Below, piece by piece: positions 1-8,342 of a stretch of 64,000 bases of DNA. The position numbers and the translations under genes were made by a program. The stretch spans positions 1,364,001 to 1,428,000 of the forward strand of contig NZ_OY764864.1 of the NCBI RefSeq assembly GCF_963668515.1, read 5' to 3'. This stretch comes from an uncultured Ilyobacter sp. (lineage in GTDB: Bacteria > Fusobacteriota > Fusobacteriia > Fusobacteriales > Fusobacteriaceae). The notes below the pieces were generated by a model. That model did not search any database, was not told the origin of the DNA, and saw only the letters and a program-made list of their open reading frames with translations. The stretch's first letter is position 1. The number at the start of each line of letters is the position of its first letter.

Positions 1-404
1 CCTATTATTCCCAGATAGTCAGGGGTATTGTCTCCATCATATGAAAACACCGTATTTACAATATGTACATCATAGTTGAACCCATCTGGAAACATAGGTC
101 TTATTGGTCTATCTATCAGTCTTGCAGTTAGAGTCGCATCTGTAGACGGTCTTGATTCTCTTTTGTGAAACCCTCCTGGGAATTTTCCCACTGCATAATA
201 TTTTTCCAAGAAATCTACAGTAAGAGGGAAAAAATCCGCTCCTTTTCTTCCTTCTCTACTTCTGTTTACTGTACTTAAAAGTATAGTGTCTCCATATTGG
301 ATCATCACTGCTCCGCAAGATTGTCTAGCTATTTTACCAGTTGAAAGTGAGAGGGTTCTCCCTCCAATTTCCATTTTCATTTTTTTTTCTTCAAACACAC
401 ACAT
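1..404 (-). CDS. pnp: Polyribonucleotide nucleotidyltransferase (PNPase), N-terminal part, runs off the window
   Basis: The first 134 codons of PNPase, the phosphorolytic 3'-5' exoribonuclease of RNA turnover. The translation shows the start of the first RNase PH domain: [17 protein letters not shown], then [13 protein letters not shown], the [20 protein letters not shown] block and the [14 protein letters not shown] stretch that leads to the phosphate-binding core. ATG at 404 follows a strong GAGGAGGA ribosome binding site. The rest of the gene lies left of position 1. A consensus promoter and a structured leader of about 110 nt lie upstream. Family assignment is secure; base composition matches the other genes up to 5.6 kb. 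Confidence 0.95.
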   Translation of the reverse strand, partial: MCVFEEKKMKMEIGGRTLSLSTGKIARQSCGAVMIQYGDTILLSTVNRSREGRKGADFFPLTVDFLEKYYAVGKFPGGFHKRESRPSTDATLTARLIDRPIRPMFPDGFNYDVHIVNTVFSYDGDNTPDYLGII

Positions 405-456
405 TCCTCCTCATTTTTTATCAAGATGAGGTCAATTGGAACAGCAAATAATAAGG

Positions 457-492
457 AGTAAAGCTTCCCTTTGAGAACCTTCGCTTCTTACT
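457..492 (-). promoter_or_regulatory. Hairpin in the pnp leader
   Basis: On the minus strand an 8-9 bp imperfect stem (AAGC with GCTT, extended by AGTA with TACT) forms about 55 nt upstream of the pnp start codon inside the predicted 5' UTR. PNPase in Escherichia coli controls its own mRNA through a leader hairpin cut by RNase III; a similar role here is inference only. Confidence 0.4.
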
Positions 493-528
493 ACTTACGC
501 CCTTTCTATGACCACAATCGTTCTTATC

Positions 529-557
529 ATTATAACACCTTTAAAAATAAAAATCAA
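529..557 (-). promoter_or_regulatory. Sigma-70 promoter of pnp
   Basis: Minus strand: -35 TTGATT (552-557), 17-nt spacer, perfect -10 TATAAT (529-534). The predicted start near 522 gives a leader of about 118 nt before pnp. Confidence 0.8.
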
Positions 558-590
558 AACTTATTTGTCCTTAAACTGTACAATTAAATA

Positions 591-619
591 TTGTATTACT
601 TGGGCTTACATAGTATAAT
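591..619 (+). promoter_or_regulatory. Sigma-70 promoter of the small membrane protein gene
   Basis: -35 TTGTAT (591-596), 17-nt spacer, perfect -10 TATAAT (614-619), 25 nt before the ATG at 644. It diverges from the pnp promoter. Confidence 0.7.
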
Positions 620-643
620 ATACAAAAAAATCAGAGGTGGATT

Positions 644-904
644 ATGGGAAAAACTATTAAATTTAATAAAATCGGAATTAAAAGACGTTTTATTCAATAT
701 ATCGTTATTCTCCTTATCTCTATCTTTGTTCTCTTTTTAGCTTCTAAGCTAATTGAAAAAAGAAAGCGTTCTAAAATAAGGATCTATAACAGTCAAATAG
801 AGGACCTTCAAGATGAAAAACAGAGAAAGATAGATTTAATTGAAAAAGAGTACAATGATAAAATCGAGGCTCTTTTAAACAAAATCGATAAAATCAATGA
901 TTAA
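644..904 (+). CDS. Small membrane-anchored coiled-coil protein, unknown function
   Basis: An 86-residue protein with a basic N-terminus (residues 1-16), one hydrophobic segment (about 18-36, YIVILLISIFVLFLASKL) and a charged helical C-terminus (about 38-86) rich in K, E, I and L with heptad-like spacing. This layout, short cytoplasmic tail, single membrane pass and extracytoplasmic coiled coil, resembles the FtsL/FtsB/DivIC division proteins, but I see no diagnostic motif. GAGGTGG precedes the ATG. The gene has its own promoter and a terminator directly after it, so it is monocistronic. Confidence 0.75.
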   Translation: MGKTIKFNKIGIKRRFIQYIVILLISIFVLFLASKLIEKRKRSKIRIYNSQIEDLQDEKQRKIDLIEKEYNDKIEALLNKIDKIND

Positions 905-929
905 AAAATTTTAATTTTCTTAATTAATT

Positions 930-962
930 GTGGAATATCATATGGGATATTCCACTTTTTTT
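930..962 (+). terminator. Rho-independent terminator of the 86-aa gene
   Basis: Perfect 10-bp stem GTGGAATATC / GATATTCCAC with a 6-nt loop, followed by seven T (956-962). Confidence 0.9.
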
Positions 963-1207
963 ATCCCCTATAAATTCAAAATCACTATGCATCTAAGGGA
1001 ATACTTTTACTCTGTTTTATTTTTACAACAATTTTCCATAAAGAACTATTCAAAAATTAAATATCATTTTTTTCCAATATCTTACATGGCTGTATCAAAC
1101 CCTTGTAAATAAAGATATAGATAATGTAAAGTTCAATCGAACCCCTAATGTACCATTAATCTCATAAATACAAAAATAAAAAAAACTATATTTCATCAAT
1201 AACACCC
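963..1207. other. AT-rich intergenic stretch
   Basis: No convincing gene. The short open frames on either strand lack ribosome binding sites and recognisable protein sequence. The promoter at 1208 and leader of the 55-aa gene follow directly. Confidence 0.5.
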
Positions 1208-1236
1208 TTGACATATCTACGTTATTAATATATAAT
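1208..1236 (+). promoter_or_regulatory. Perfect consensus sigma-70 promoter
   Basis: TTGACA (1208-1213), exactly 17 nt, TATAAT (1231-1236). Predicted transcription start near 1243, leaving an AT-rich leader of about 115 nt before the ATG at 1358. Confidence 0.85.
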
Positions 1237-1357
1237 CTTTGTATAGATATACAACATAAATAAAACTTAAAAGACGCGAATAAAAAATTGAAGTGCATCA
1301 AAAGGCACTGAATAGAAATTTTATTTTTTCATCACTTATTTCAGGGAGGTAATTATT

Positions 1358-1525
1358 ATGATACTAAAAAAAATGAAGAAATCACACGGAATTTTACAGG
1401 CTATGTTAATACATGAAAACGGGATCGTATCTCACAGAGGATTTACATCATACGATGAAATTGTCGCTTATAGGGAAAGAAATAAAAATGACAAAGTAAT
1501 TATAGAGGTTGGAACTAAATCATAG
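1358..1525 (+). CDS. 55-residue protein of unknown function
   Basis: A short gene read directly from the sequence. ATG at 1358 follows AGGGAGGT at 7 nt; stop TAG at 1523-1525. The product starts MILKKMKKSHGILQA and ends DKVIIEVGTKS. It has no membrane segment or signal peptide and has a basic N-terminus. I do not recognise the family. It is very likely real: a perfect consensus promoter lies upstream, the Shine-Dalgarno is strong, and an intrinsic terminator follows 22 nt after the stop. The promoter strength suggests high expression, or tight regulation at another level. Confidence 0.8.
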   Translation: MILKKMKKSHGILQAMLIHENGIVSHRGFTSYDEIVAYRERNKNDKVIIEVGTKS

Positions 1526-1546
1526 TTTTTAACAGAGAAAAAAACC

Positions 1547-1580
1547 AAGAGCTATCCTTCAATGGATGAGCTCTTTTTTT
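1547..1580 (+). terminator. Terminator of the 55-aa gene
   Basis: Stem AAGAGCTATCC / GGATGAGCTCTT with one bulge, a 6-nt loop and a T-run at 1574-1580. Confidence 0.85.
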
Positions 1581-1705
1581 ATATGCCTTTATCGAGCTAT
1601 CAAAAAACTTTCTCAATACGAGTATGCAATAAATCGAGCTTATTTCTGCCGTCCCATGGTATACACAATGATTCAATTCAAAAATAACTTGGAAAAACCT
1701 GGTTT

Positions 1706-2506
1706 TTATCCAGAAAATTTTTCTATGTCTAATTTTTCCTTTTCAAGCTCTTTGAAATATTTTACAGTTTTTACCTTCAGCTCCATCGTAGAAGCTTCAT
1801 CACAAACTATCATTCCTTTTTTATGCAGTTGGATTGCTGTAATTGTCCACATATGGTTAATGCTCCCCTCTATAGCCTTTTGAAGAGCTTTTGACTTATT
1901 CTCTCCTTCTACCATTATCAGGACCTCTTTTGAATCTAAGATTGTCCCTACTCCCACAGTAAGAGCTTTTTTAGGGACTTTTGATATATCATTATCAAAA
2001 AATCTGGAATTTGACTTCAATGTTTCTTGAGCCAAGGTTTTTACTCTTGTTCTCGAAGTCAGCGAAGAACCTGGTTCATTAAATGCTATATGCCCGTCCT
2101 CTCCTACTCCTCCTACAAATAGATCAACCCCACCATATTTTTCAATTTTTTCCTCATACTCTTCACACTCCCTCACAAGGTCTAGGGCATTCCCATCCAA
2201 AATATTTATGTTTTCGCTGGGGATGTCGATATGTTTAAAGAAATTATTATACATGAAGGCATGATAGCTCCGAGGGTGATCTTTAGGAATGTTAATATAC
2301 TCATCCATATTAAAAGTAACTACGTTTTTGAAGGATACTCTGCCTTTTTTATGCAGTTTTATAAGCTCCTTATACATTCTAAGAGGCGTTCCCCCTGTTG
2401 GCAGTCCCAGTACAAAATTCTTGCCATCATCTGAATAATCATTTATTTTGGATGCTATATATAGAGCTGTCCACTCACTCATTTTATCTGTAATTAAAAG
2501 CCTCAT
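1706..2506 (-). CDS. nagB: Glucosamine-6-phosphate deaminase
   Basis: Cytosolic enzyme that converts glucosamine-6-phosphate to fructose-6-phosphate and ammonia, the last step of amino-sugar catabolism. The 266 residues match the usual length. Visible motifs: LGLPTGGTP near residue 33, FNMDEY with the catalytic Asp68, [14 protein letters not shown] with Asp137, His139 and Glu144 (E. coli Asp72, Asp141, His143, Glu148), SRFFDND, and [13 protein letters not shown] near the C-terminus, which belongs to the allosteric region in E. coli. ATG at 2506 follows AAAGGAGAGGGA. No nagA or transporter gene is adjacent. Confidence 0.97.
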   Translation of the reverse strand: MRLLITDKMSEWTALYIASKINDYSDDGKNFVLGLPTGGTPLRMYKELIKLHKKGRVSFKNVVTFNMDEYINIPKDHPRSYHAFMYNNFFKHIDIPSENINILDGNALDLVRECEEYEEKIEKYGGVDLFVGGVGEDGHIAFNEPGSSLTSRTRVKTLAQETLKSNSRFFDNDISKVPKKALTVGVGTILDSKEVLIMVEGENKSKALQKAIEGSINHMWTITAIQLHKKGMIVCDEASTMELKVKTVKYFKELEKEKLDIEKFSG

Positions 2507-2648
2507 CTTCCCTCTCCTTTATATTTAGTTTTTCTATGATGACTTAATTCAATATACTTTCTATAGAGATTAGATCCTTTTAGCAGAGATAGCTTTTTAC
2601 CCTGAACATACCTTTATATAGCTAGTCTCAATTTTTTCAAAATAAACT

Positions 2649-2674
2649 AAAAAAGAGCCGAAAAAACGACCCTT
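2649..2674 (-). terminator. Terminator of the molybdenum cofactor operon
   Basis: On the minus strand AGGGTCG - TTTTTT - CGGCTCT (7-bp stem with wobble pairs) followed by a U-tract. It lies just after the MOSC gene stop. Confidence 0.6.
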
Positions 2675-2687
2675 CAAAAATATTCTT

Positions 2688-3134
2688 TTACAAAACCTCT
2701 ATACCGTCTCCAGGCTTCACCAAACCACTTACAATAACCTTGGTAAATATACCTTCCTTTGGCATCACACACTCACCTACAGCTTGTTTTATGGCACATC
2801 CCGTGTGACACTCTTTTCCTATCTGCGTCACTTCCTGCAGTGATTCACCTATCTTCAGTTTGGTTCCCACAGGTAAAGTATACAGCTCTATCCCCTCTGT
2901 GGTTATATTCTCGGCAAATTTTCCATCCTCTATATCTAGTCCTGCGGCTCTAACTTTGTCGGCACTTTCACTTGCGAGCAAGCTCACCTGTCTGTGCCAG
3001 TTTCCAGCATGGGCATCCCCCTCAAGACCGTGGTCTATTCTAAAATAACCCTCTTTCACTGGATTTTTAACAACACCCTTTGTACTGCTTATATTGATAG
3101 CCTTTACTCTTCCTATTATTTTATCTTTTCTCAT
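2688..3134 (-). CDS. MOSC-domain protein
   Basis: A small stand-alone MOSC (molybdenum cofactor sulfurase C-terminal) domain of 148 residues. It has the opening beta strand GRVKAINIS, the GDAHAGNWHRQVSLLA block, and GKECHTGCAIKQAVGEC, which carries the Cys residues typical of this family; the C-terminus reads GLVKPGDGIEV. Stand-alone MOSC proteins next to moa genes are thought to handle the cofactor or its sulfur. The ATG at 3134 is preferred over the in-frame ATG at 3170 because GGGAGGAG sits 6 nt before it and it follows the moaC stop by one base, so translation is probably coupled. Confidence 0.9.
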   Translation of the reverse strand: MRKDKIIGRVKAINISSTKGVVKNPVKEGYFRIDHGLEGDAHAGNWHRQVSLLASESADKVRAAGLDIEDGKFAENITTEGIELYTLPVGTKLKIGESLQEVTQIGKECHTGCAIKQAVGECVMPKEGIFTKVIVSGLVKPGDGIEVL

Positions 3135-3135
3135 A

Positions 3136-3606
3136 TTATTCTCCTCCCAATGCAAAGTCTGATTTTCCACCTGTCTTCCTAATTAATTTAATATCCCCTA
3201 TTATCATTTTTTTATCTATCGCCTTGCACATATCATATATAGTCAAACAGGCCACAGAAACTGCCGTGAGAGCCTCCATCTCTATGCCAGTCTTACCAGT
3301 TGTTCTAACTTTTGCCTCTACCCATATTCTGTCTGTATCAACTGTAAAATTTATATCTGCACCGTCTATCAAAATATTATGGCACATAGGTATAAGGTCC
3401 CAGGTTTTTTTTGCTCCCATTATTCCCCCTACCTGTGCCACTGAGAGTACATCTCCCTTTTTAATTCCGCCATTTTTTACAGTTTCTATAGTTTTTTCAG
3501 CCATCAGGATATATCCCCTAGCTACTGCGACTCTATCGGTCTGAGATTTATCCCCAACATCCACCATACGAGCTCTGCCTTTGTCATTAAAGTGTGTTAA
3601 GTCCAT
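3136..3606 (-). CDS. moaC: Cyclic pyranopterin monophosphate synthase
   Basis: Converts the MoaA product 3',8-cH2GTP to cyclic pyranopterin monophosphate, the second half of step one of molybdopterin synthesis. 156 residues, normal length. Motifs: MVDVGDK near the N-terminus, [20 protein letters not shown] (residues 58-77) and [23 protein letters not shown] with Asp125 and Lys128, the pair equivalent to E. coli Asp128/Lys131. It is the second of three tightly packed genes: moaA ends one base upstream of its start, and the MOSC gene begins one base after its stop. Confidence 0.97.
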   Translation of the reverse strand: MDLTHFNDKGRARMVDVGDKSQTDRVAVARGYILMAEKTIETVKNGGIKKGDVLSVAQVGGIMGAKKTWDLIPMCHNILIDGADINFTVDTDRIWVEAKVRTTGKTGIEMEALTAVSVACLTIYDMCKAIDKKMIIGDIKLIRKTGGKSDFALGGE

Positions 3607-4554
3607 TCATCCTCCAATTTTATACATATCTTTATCAATATATTGTTTTTCGTCCAAATGATGTTTCTCAGGTTTATCTAGTATATTTTTTTTTAGCAGC
3701 TCCTGTAAATTCTCACCTTTTCTAAGAGCACCCAATAGATCTATCTCTTTATTTGAATGAAGACACAATTTCAATTTTCCAGAGGAGGTTATTCTGACTC
3801 TGTTGCATGAGTCACAGAATTTATTAGAAATAGTATTTATAATTCCGACTCTCCCTTTTCCTTCAGGTAGTTTGTATAATATTGAAGGGGATGATGCATA
3901 ATCCTTTTCCACCATTTGAAGTCTAGGACATCTCTTTAGTACCTCTTGTGAAGAAAGATACTCTTTTTCAATCCAACTAACGGAACTTCCCATGGGCATG
4001 AGTTCTATGAACCTCACATCTATCTTTTTTTCCACTGTTATCTTTACAAAATTTGCTATCTCTTCCTTATTATAATTTTTCATAAGAACTACATTCAATT
4101 TTATGGGATAAAGTCCCTCATCTTTAGCCTTATCTATCCCTTGCAAAACCCTTTTTAGATCCCCGCCAGTAAGTTTACTATACTTATCTTCCTCCAGGGT
4201 ATCTAGGCTTACATTAACCCTCATAAGTCCAGCTTTTTTTAGTTCCTTAGCCTTTTCAGCGAGAAAAATTCCATTTGTAGTCAGGGCAATATCATCAATT
4301 CCTCCTATTTTTGAAACTTCAAAAATAATTTCGGTTATATCCTTCCTTAAAAGGGGCTCCCCCCCTGTGAAACGGACCTTTTTCACTCCAAGTTCTGCCA
4401 GCGCCTTCACCATAGATACAACTTCTCTTTTGGTCATAGGGTCTCTTCTAGCCTCTATACACTCGTCAGGTTTACAGTAAATGCATCTCAGATTACAGTT
4501 TTCAGTGAGAGAAATTCTTAAATAATCTATAACCCTTCCATGTAAATCCCTCAT
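3607..4554 (-). CDS. moaA: GTP 3',8-cyclase (radical SAM)
   Basis: Radical SAM enzyme that cyclises GTP in molybdopterin synthesis. 315 residues. The N-terminal 4Fe-4S motif is Cys20-X3-Cys24-X2-Cys27. GGEP follows at 64-67. The second cluster is Cys247-X2-Cys250-X13-Cys264. The chain ends in Gly-Gly, the conserved C-terminal dipeptide that enters the active site in characterised MoaA. The start ATG overlaps the TGA of the upstream moeA-type gene (ATGA at 4551-4554), so the two are translationally coupled. Confidence 0.98.
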   Translation of the reverse strand: MRDLHGRVIDYLRISLTENCNLRCIYCKPDECIEARRDPMTKREVVSMVKALAELGVKKVRFTGGEPLLRKDITEIIFEVSKIGGIDDIALTTNGIFLAEKAKELKKAGLMRVNVSLDTLEEDKYSKLTGGDLKRVLQGIDKAKDEGLYPIKLNVVLMKNYNKEEIANFVKITVEKKIDVRFIELMPMGSSVSWIEKEYLSSQEVLKRCPRLQMVEKDYASSPSILYKLPEGKGRVGIINTISNKFCDSCNRVRITSSGKLKLCLHSNKEIDLLGALRKGENLQELLKKNILDKPEKHHLDEKQYIDKDMYKIGG

Positions 4555-5645
4555 GAAATCTCTCCTTTAAAAATCAGTTTTCCAGTTTCTCCTGCATTAT
4601 ACCCACCTAAATCTCTTATTTTTTCTTTAAACCTTTGAGATCTTATAAAATTTAAAAAACTTTTCATTCTCTCATCTGAAAGAGTTTCTTTTTTTACTAA
4701 AAAATCATAATTCTCAAAGGTTATTGGAAGAAAATCCAAATCCATTACCTGGGCGGCAGCCTTTATGCCAAGTGCCACATCAGCCGAACCACTTTTAACC
4801 GCAGTAGCACAGGCCATATGAGTAGTAGCTTCTCTCTCATAACCAGTTATTTCACTGCTGCTTATCCCACTTTTTTTCAACAAATAGTCCAAAAGTATTC
4901 GTGTCCCCGCTCCCCGCTGCCTATTAATAAAGGTTATATTTTCTTTTAACAAATCTGATATTCCAAATATATTTTTAGGGTTATCCTTAGGAACAATGAG
5001 CCCCTGCTCCCTCTCTACTCCCCTTATCAGGACTGTCTCATCGTCAAAATATTTATCTAACAGAAATTCATTATAAACACCGTTTTGTTCATTTAATATA
5101 TGGACCGGTGCAATGTGGGTCTGACCTCTTTTCAAGGCGGTTACTCCACCCATACTCCCTGTGTGTGTAGAGGATAGATTGACTTCGTCAGCGATAAGAT
5201 CCATTACAATGTCATGACTTCCTATGGAAATCAAGTACTCTCCTATTTCCTCAAGTGGTCTCAAAAGACTTACTTCCACCTCCTCACTTTTTTGATACCC
5301 CTCATAATTTCTAGGTATTTCAAGTAATGCATCGGCTTTTACAAGACTCATGCTGACACCGGCTCCTCGAGAAAGAGGTGTTGCTATCAGCTTGTCATCT
5401 ATAAACCCTAGAGTGACTCTTACAATCTCCCTATGCTTTAAAGATGACGGAATGGCCCTTGATAAAACAGCCTTTATTTTAGATCTATTTTGCTTTTTCT
5501 GTAGAAGATAATTTTCAATCAGTGGTTTTAAAAAAGTTTCTGCAGATATAAAGGCAGATACTGGATATCCTGGAATTCCCAATACTGGTTTCCCTTGAAC
5601 AACAGCTAGAATAGTTGGTTTACCAGGCTTTAAAGCTACTCCGTG
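4551..5645 (-). CDS. MoeA-type molybdenum insertase fused to a substrate-binding-protein-like domain, 5' end lost at the junction
   Basis: The visible frame starts within HGVALKPGKP, then VVQGKPVLGIPGYPVSAF, the conserved core of the MoeA molybdopterin-binding domain. The MoeA C-terminal domain IV follows (about 75-80 residues). After it comes a ~200-residue region (from about RPLEEIGEYLISIGSHDIVMDLIAD, with SSTHTGSMGGV, INRQRGAGTRILLD and THMACATAVKSGSADVALGIKAAA) of the PBP/LysR-substrate-domain type found fused to MoeA in clostridia and relatives. MoeA inserts molybdenum into adenylated molybdopterin; the fused domain may sense molybdate or a related ligand (inference). The first ~300 residues of MoeA are missing because the sequence changes to another genome at about 5645. 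Confidence 0.9.
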   Translation of the reverse strand, partial: HGVALKPGKPTILAVVQGKPVLGIPGYPVSAFISAETFLKPLIENYLLQKKQNRSKIKAVLSRAIPSSLKHREIVRVTLGFIDDKLIATPLSRGAGVSMSLVKADALLEIPRNYEGYQKSEEVEVSLLRPLEEIGEYLISIGSHDIVMDLIADEVNLSSTHTGSMGGVTALKRGQTHIAPVHILNEQNGVYNEFLLDKYFDDETVLIRGVEREQGLIVPKDNPKNIFGISDLLKENITFINRQRGAGTRILLDYLLKKSGISSSEITGYEREATTHMACATAVKSGSADVALGIKAAAQVMDLDFLPITFENYDFLVKKETLSDERMKSFLNFIRSQRFKEKIRDLGGYNAGETGKLIFKGEIS

Positions 5646-5685
5646 ACAGGATCGAATGGTAATGCGAGCCTGGCACCCCCATCAT
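5640..5685. other. Junction of two unrelated genomes (probable chimera)
   Basis: Left of here everything is AT-rich; right of here everything is GC-rich to the end of the window. The MoeA frame is recognisable up to about 5645 and then loses homology, reaching a stop within about 14 codons. On the right a GC-rich gene starts at 5684 with no visible ribosome binding site, as if its own upstream region had also been cut off. Confidence 0.85.
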
Positions 5686-7519
5686 GGAGACCCCAATCAT
5701 GCCGTGTCCATGCACGCCACCTGTTCGCCTGCTCGTCATCGCCCTACTCCTCATGTGCACAAGCGCAACATCCGTTGCAGGCGAGGGCGATGAGCAGGTA
5801 TCGAAGATCGCAGATTACCTCGACGCCTGGCATGCGGCGGGACGGTTCTCGGGTGCCGCTTTGGTCGCCCATCACGGCAAGGTCATCCTCAAACGTGGCT
5901 ACGGTCCCGCCAATCGCGAGTGGGACATCCCCAATGCGACGAACACCCGCTTCCACATCGGTTCGATTGCCAAGCAGTTCACGACGGTCATGATCTTCCA
6001 GCTCGCGGCCGATGGCCGGTTGAAGCTCGAGGACAAACTCAGCATGCACCTGCCGGAGTACCGACCGAGTATTGGCGAACGGGTCACAATCGACCACTTG
6101 CTCCGCCACACCTCTGGCATTCCGTGCTACGTGCGCGACTCGCAGCCTGGCCCGGATGGCAAGGGTGCCTTCGAGTTCCATGGCCGCTACACGCGTGAGG
6201 AGTTGATCCGTCGTTTCATGAGCGCCGATCTCCTCTTCGAACCTGGCAGTCAATACCACTACAGCAGCTCGGGCCACTTCCTGCTCGCATGCATCATCGA
6301 GCGTGTGACCGGCCAGTCCTTTGAAGAGAACCTGCGACAGCGAATCCTCGAACCGCTCGGAATGAACGACACGACGGTCGACACGCCCGGGGAGATTCTG
6401 CCACGCCGCGCTGGCGGCTACGTCAGAATCCCCGGCGGCTTCGCCACTCCGCCGCCCGCGTACGGCCCGAATCTCCTTGGCGTCGGCAACCTGTATTCGA
6501 CCGTCGAAGACCTCTACGTATGGAACTGCGCCATGCGTACCGGCAACCTGCTGCCCAAACCGTGGCGTGAGAAACTCCTGACCGTCTACTGGCCTGACGA
6601 CTTCGAGAGCCATGCCTACGCCGTCAACCACTACTCGCGCCGCATGTCCTCGGGACAGATCCTGCATTACACCGGTTTCAGCGGCAGCCTGCCGGGCTTC
6701 ATGAGCGACGTGCTCCATTTTCCGCACGAAGACCTTACCGTTGTGCTCCTCGACAACACCTCCCAGTACAACCATTGGGTCATTGCGCCCGGCATCTATG
6801 CGATCCTAACCGGCAGGACGGTCAGGATGCCGCACCCGCTGCTCTCCGATCGCCTTGCCGATGAGGCGCTCGCCCGCGGCGTGCCGGCCGCCGTGGCGCT
6901 GCGTGAGAGGATCCAGGCCGAGTCGCCCGACGCCTATGACCAAGGTAGCCTGGAGAACGAGCTCAACTCGCTCGGGTATGGGGCCCTGACCGCGGGCCGG
7001 CTGGACGCCGCACTCGCCGTGTTCCAGCTCAACGTGGCCCTCTTCCCCGGTTCGTGGAACGTCCACGACAGCCTCGGTGAAGCGTACCGCGAAGCGGGCG
7101 ATGCCAAGCGCAGCGAGGCGTGCTGCGCGAGGGCGGAGCGCGTGAAGCACCGCGAGTCATATTTGATCGAGCGAATCCGAAAACAGGAATTCGCCGAGGC
7201 CACCGAGGAGATTGAAACACTCCGGCGACAGGAGCCGGACGTGCAAGTCTTCACGCCAGCGCAGATCGGCCCGTTGTTCGCCCGTGCGTTCGCTGCCGGC
7301 GAAGACGATCAGGCCCTGGCCATCGCGCGCATCTGGGCCCTCGGCAACCCCACCACGCCGGGCCCCTTTTTCTCTGAGGCCCGCGTGCACGAACGCGCCT
7401 CGCGGCGCGACGAAGCAATCGCGTGCTACCGCCGCATCCTGCAACTTGTCCCCGAAGGCCCACACACCGCCCGCGCCCGCGAGGCTCTGGCACGTATCGA
7501 GGAATCGACCAAGGAGTAG
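5684..7519 (+). CDS. Secreted serine hydrolase (beta-lactamase / class C penicillin-binding fold) with TPR tail
   Basis: 611 residues. A signal peptide is visible at about residues 13-33 (VRLLVIALLLMCTSATSVA). The hydrolase domain shows GSIAKQFTT with the catalytic S-x-x-K, then DHLLRHTSGI, YHYSSSGHFLLACIIERVTG in the place of the usual Y-x-N, and HTGFSGSLPG for the third motif. The family holds esterases, D-aminopeptidases and beta-lactamase-like proteins. The C-terminal ~180 residues are helical TPR-like repeats (LDAALAVFQLNVALFPGSWNVHDSLGEAYREAGD and RRDEAIACYRRILQLVPEGPH). The start is uncertain: no Shine-Dalgarno is visible and the gene begins at the junction. Confidence 0.85.
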   Translation: METPIMPCPCTPPVRLLVIALLLMCTSATSVAGEGDEQVSKIADYLDAWHAAGRFSGAALVAHHGKVILKRGYGPANREWDIPNATNTRFHIGSIAKQFTTVMIFQLAADGRLKLEDKLSMHLPEYRPSIGERVTIDHLLRHTSGIPCYVRDSQPGPDGKGAFEFHGRYTREELIRRFMSADLLFEPGSQYHYSSSGHFLLACIIERVTGQSFEENLRQRILEPLGMNDTTVDTPGEILPRRAGGYVRIPGGFATPPPAYGPNLLGVGNLYSTVEDLYVWNCAMRTGNLLPKPWREKLLTVYWPDDFESHAYAVNHYSRRMSSGQILHYTGFSGSLPGFMSDVLHFPHEDLTVVLLDNTSQYNHWVIAPGIYAILTGRTVRMPHPLLSDRLADEALARGVPAAVALRERIQAESPDAYDQGSLENELNSLGYGALTAGRLDAALAVFQLNVALFPGSWNVHDSLGEAYREAGDAKRSEACCARAERVKHRESYLIERIRKQEFAEATEEIETLRRQEPDVQVFTPAQIGPLFARAFAAGEDDQALAIARIWALGNPTTPGPFFSEARVHERASRRDEAIACYRRILQLVPEGPHTARAREALARIEESTKE

Positions 7520-7861
7520 CTGCACGTTCTGACGACTGGGCTCACGACGATAGCGTTTCTTGATGCCGGAGGGGCGCGGCCCCGTGCATGAGTGCTCCGC
7601 GCGGGATGAACTCGGCGCGATCATCCCCCCCCCGGCGCCAACACATACCGAGCATAATAGGTAATCGGCATGCGCACTGCCGGCGGATTGGGCGTGACTC
7701 TGGTGGCCCATCTTCTGCTGAGCAACTCCCCCGCACCCAACTGAAATCACGCTCGGCCTTCTGCCGCTATGTGAGAGGTTTCATCGAATCGAAGTGACTG
7801 GACACGGTTAGAACTTTTTGCGGAGTCCGCCAGGAGACTGTCCAAGCGTGTGACCGATGCG
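7520..7861. other. Intergenic, no gene seen
   Basis: No open frame with convincing codon use. It contains a C-rich run near 7626. Composition is slightly poorer in GC than neighbouring genes. Confidence 0.5.
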
Positions 7862-8342
7862 TTACATGATTCGTGACAGACGTTTACGTAGACATTGATG
7901 CTGGGGTGTCAGGGACGCGAAGGTGAATTCGCCTTGATTCTGAACGTCAAGTATGGCGTCGTCGGTAGGACCAGCAATCGCGCAAGGTTCATCGGTTAGC
8001 TCGGGATTCTTGCAGCGACACGGCCGAACGCTAACGCCATGGCTGTTTCCCAGGGTCTGCAAACGAGCGAATCTGCGGCTTCGCTCATCAAGGCCAATCA
8101 TCCGGCCGTCGTCGGGATCCGCTACCAAAATCCAGGCAGATGCAGCGTGAACATTAACAATGGATACCCCCCCCCAAGCAATTTACACAAGACTTGACAC
8201 TACCTCCCTTGATCTCACGTATCTGTGACTTGTGCGTCTCATCTGACAGAACATGCTTCAGTCGATTATCATCAGCATTGAACTGCTTGATCGCACCAAG
8301 GTACTTCTGCGCAAACGCCTGCACATCCACTGAGATATTCAC
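7862..8342 (-). pseudogene. Possible small gene split by a frameshift at a nine-G run
   Basis: Two minus-strand frames, 8154-8342 (GTG start; VDVQAFAQKYLGAIKQFN) and 7862-8128 (LVADPDDGRMIGLDERSRR), become one frame of about 160 residues if the length of the run of nine C (nine G on the coding strand) at about 8168-8176 is altered. The joined product has protein-like composition, but I recognise no family and see no strong ribosome binding site. It may be a decayed or missequenced gene, or chance. The region 8343-8542 upstream holds nothing I can support. Confidence 0.3.

Noticed and set aside
1..5645. AT-rich segment as a horizontally acquired island
   Set aside because: It holds housekeeping genes (pnp, nagB, moa) in native operon form and ends inside a gene at a sharp composition break; a chimera explains it better.
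5744..6775. 343-codon minus-strand open frame opposite the serine hydrolase
   Set aside because: It mirrors high third-base GC of the real plus-strand gene and has no family motif, signal or ribosome binding site.
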